7,175 nt of DNA from Maribacter sp. (GTDB lineage Bacteria > Bacteroidota > Bacteroidia > Flavobacteriales > Flavobacteriaceae): assembly GCA_030730545.1 (NCBI GenBank), contig JANQUX010000177.1:1-7175 (forward strand). Direction: 5' to 3'. Position numbers and translations under genes: made by a program. The notes below the pieces were generated by a model. It ran no database searches and was not told where the DNA came from. It saw only the letters and a program-made list of their open reading frames with translations. Shown here one piece after another: positions 6,611 to 7,175 of the stretch. How positions within the stretch are numbered: the first letter of the stretch is position 1; the number at the start of each line of letters is the position of its first letter.

Positions 6611-6913
6611 ATGAAAAATTCAGAATCAAAAAAGCAGCTAAACAACAAAGCCAGCGTACGAAAATTGCGCCAACAGGTAGACCTTATGCGCACATTAGCA
6701 AGTCCTTCAGGATTTATAAAGCTATATTTTAAAGAATTGAGGGCAAAGGAAAATGGAAAGCCAAAGTATGGTAATACTGAAGAATGTTTTAACCATATCA
6801 ATCAAAAACACTTTGATTTATTTAAAGTAAATAAATACTGTAACTATAATAGTTTTAAAATAGCTTATGAATCATATTTAAAACCGTTTAGCGAACCTTT
6901 GGCAATTTCTTAG
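6611..6913 (+). CDS. Hypothetical protein, 100 residues, basic
   Basis: I do not recognise this protein. It begins at ATG 6611 after an A-rich ACATAACAA leader of the flavobacterial kind and ends at TAG 6911-6913, followed shortly by a good terminator, which supports a real gene. The first 20 residues are Lys/Arg/Asn-rich and look disordered or nucleic-acid binding. A probable helix VRKLRQQVDLMRTLA (16-30) and a stretch SGFIKLYFKELRAKENGK (33-50) follow. The C-terminal half is rich in aromatics, Lys and Asn (CFNHINQKHFDLFKVNKYCNY, 59-79). There is no signal peptide or membrane segment. The only longer overlapping frame on the other strand (6508-6801) has no leader or similarity, so this strand is preferred. 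It could be a small accessory protein of a mobile element, but nothing here proves that. Confidence 0.62.
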   Translation: MKNSESKKQLNNKASVRKLRQQVDLMRTLASPSGFIKLYFKELRAKENGKPKYGNTEECFNHINQKHFDLFKVNKYCNYNSFKIAYESYLKPFSEPLAIS

Positions 6914-6941
6914 TATTACGGTCTATTAATTTAAGTAAAGC

Positions 6942-6968
6942 AAAAACCGCCCTCTAAAGGCGGTTTTT
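6942..6968. terminator. Bidirectional intrinsic terminator between convergent genes
   Basis: AAAAACCGCC (6942-6951) and GGCGGTTTTT (6959-6968) are perfect reverse complements around the loop CTCTAAA. The G/C core with a T5 run on either strand fits termination of the 100-residue gene on the plus strand and of the convergent gene ending at 6979 on the minus strand. Confidence 0.92.
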
Positions 6969-6978
6969 ATATTTCTAA

Positions 6979-7175
6979 CTACAATATGAATGATAACAAA
7001 CTCTCTAAAGGCAGAAACAAACTATAAGTATCTTCTTTGCTTTTGCCATCAGAAATGACAGTTGATATTAGTTTTGTTTTATCAGACTTATATAGTTTGT
7101 CTGAAAATCTCAATTTAAATTCACTCAAAACAATTTCAGCTTCATCAGCTTGTAAATACCAACCCTCTGGTAATT
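6979..7175 (-). CDS. Hypothetical protein, C-terminal end only
   Basis: An open frame enters from the right edge and ends at TAG (6979-6981); 64 codons are visible, running from LPEGWYLQADEAE to LPLESLLSFIL. The N-terminus and start codon are beyond the window. The visible part alternates short beta-like stretches (AEIVLSEFKLRF, TKLISTVISDG) with charged turns and ends in a hydrophobic helix-like tail. I do not recognise a family. The nearby terminator at 6942-6968, the lack of internal stops and the typical codon use support a real gene, but a pseudogene remnant is possible because so little is seen. Confidence 0.6.
   Translation of the reverse strand, partial: LPEGWYLQADEAEIVLSEFKLRFSDKLYKSDKTKLISTVISDGKSKEDTYSLFLPLESLLSFIL

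Noticed and set aside
6508..6801. 97-codon minus-strand open frame overlapping the 100-residue gene and running into the tRNA terminator
   Set aside because: It has no A-rich leader and no domain, and it ends inside the terminator hairpin. The plus-strand frame has a better start and a terminator.
1..7175. CRISPR array, insertion sequence, toxin-antitoxin pair or defence system
   Set aside because: There are no regularly spaced repeats, no transposase or terminal repeats, and no recognisable effector; the main genes are a known catabolic pathway.

Overview
The window looks like chromosomal DNA of a marine-type member of the Bacteroidota, most likely family Flavobacteriaceae. The evidence is the AT-rich sequence, the A-rich stretches in front of start codons, promoter -7 boxes of the Bacteroidota form TAnnTTTG, and the flavobacterial look of every recognisable protein. 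The genus cannot be named from this sequence.

Positions 1-5736 are a minus-strand catabolic cluster. In transcription order it holds a HisC-like PLP aminotransferase, 4-hydroxyphenylpyruvate dioxygenase (hppD), homogentisate 1,2-dioxygenase (hmgA), fumarylacetoacetase (fahA) and a flavin reductase family protein cut by the window start. Together they would carry tyrosine through 4-hydroxyphenylpyruvate, homogentisate and maleyl/fumarylacetoacetate to fumarate and acetoacetate. Metal-ligand and active-site residues are in place in all four pathway enzymes. No maleylacetoacetate isomerase (maiA) is visible, and the job of the flavin reductase-like protein in the pathway is unknown.

A MarR-family regulator (5857-6303) is transcribed divergently from the aminotransferase gene. 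The 120-bp space between them contains a perfect 10-6-10 inverted repeat. Its core, GTTGC-N5-CAAC, recurs in a second inverted repeat just upstream of hppD, so the MarR protein probably controls the cluster from both sites. The 152-bp hppD-hmgA gap holds an 11-bp-stem hairpin that may end or attenuate transcription. hmgA and fahA overlap or nearly touch.

The right end (6304-7175) is different in character. It holds a tRNA-Arg(UCU) with a good -7 box and a strong terminator, then a tandem TGCAGAAAA motif, a 100-residue protein I do not recognise, a bidirectional-looking terminator, and the C-terminal end of a second unrecognised protein on the minus strand. This could be an old integration locus next to the tRNA, but no integrase or duplicated tRNA end is visible.

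The window is mostly a well-understood pathway. The less ordinary points are the shared operator candidates, the missing isomerase, the uncharacterised flavin reductase partner and the orphan genes beside the tRNA.
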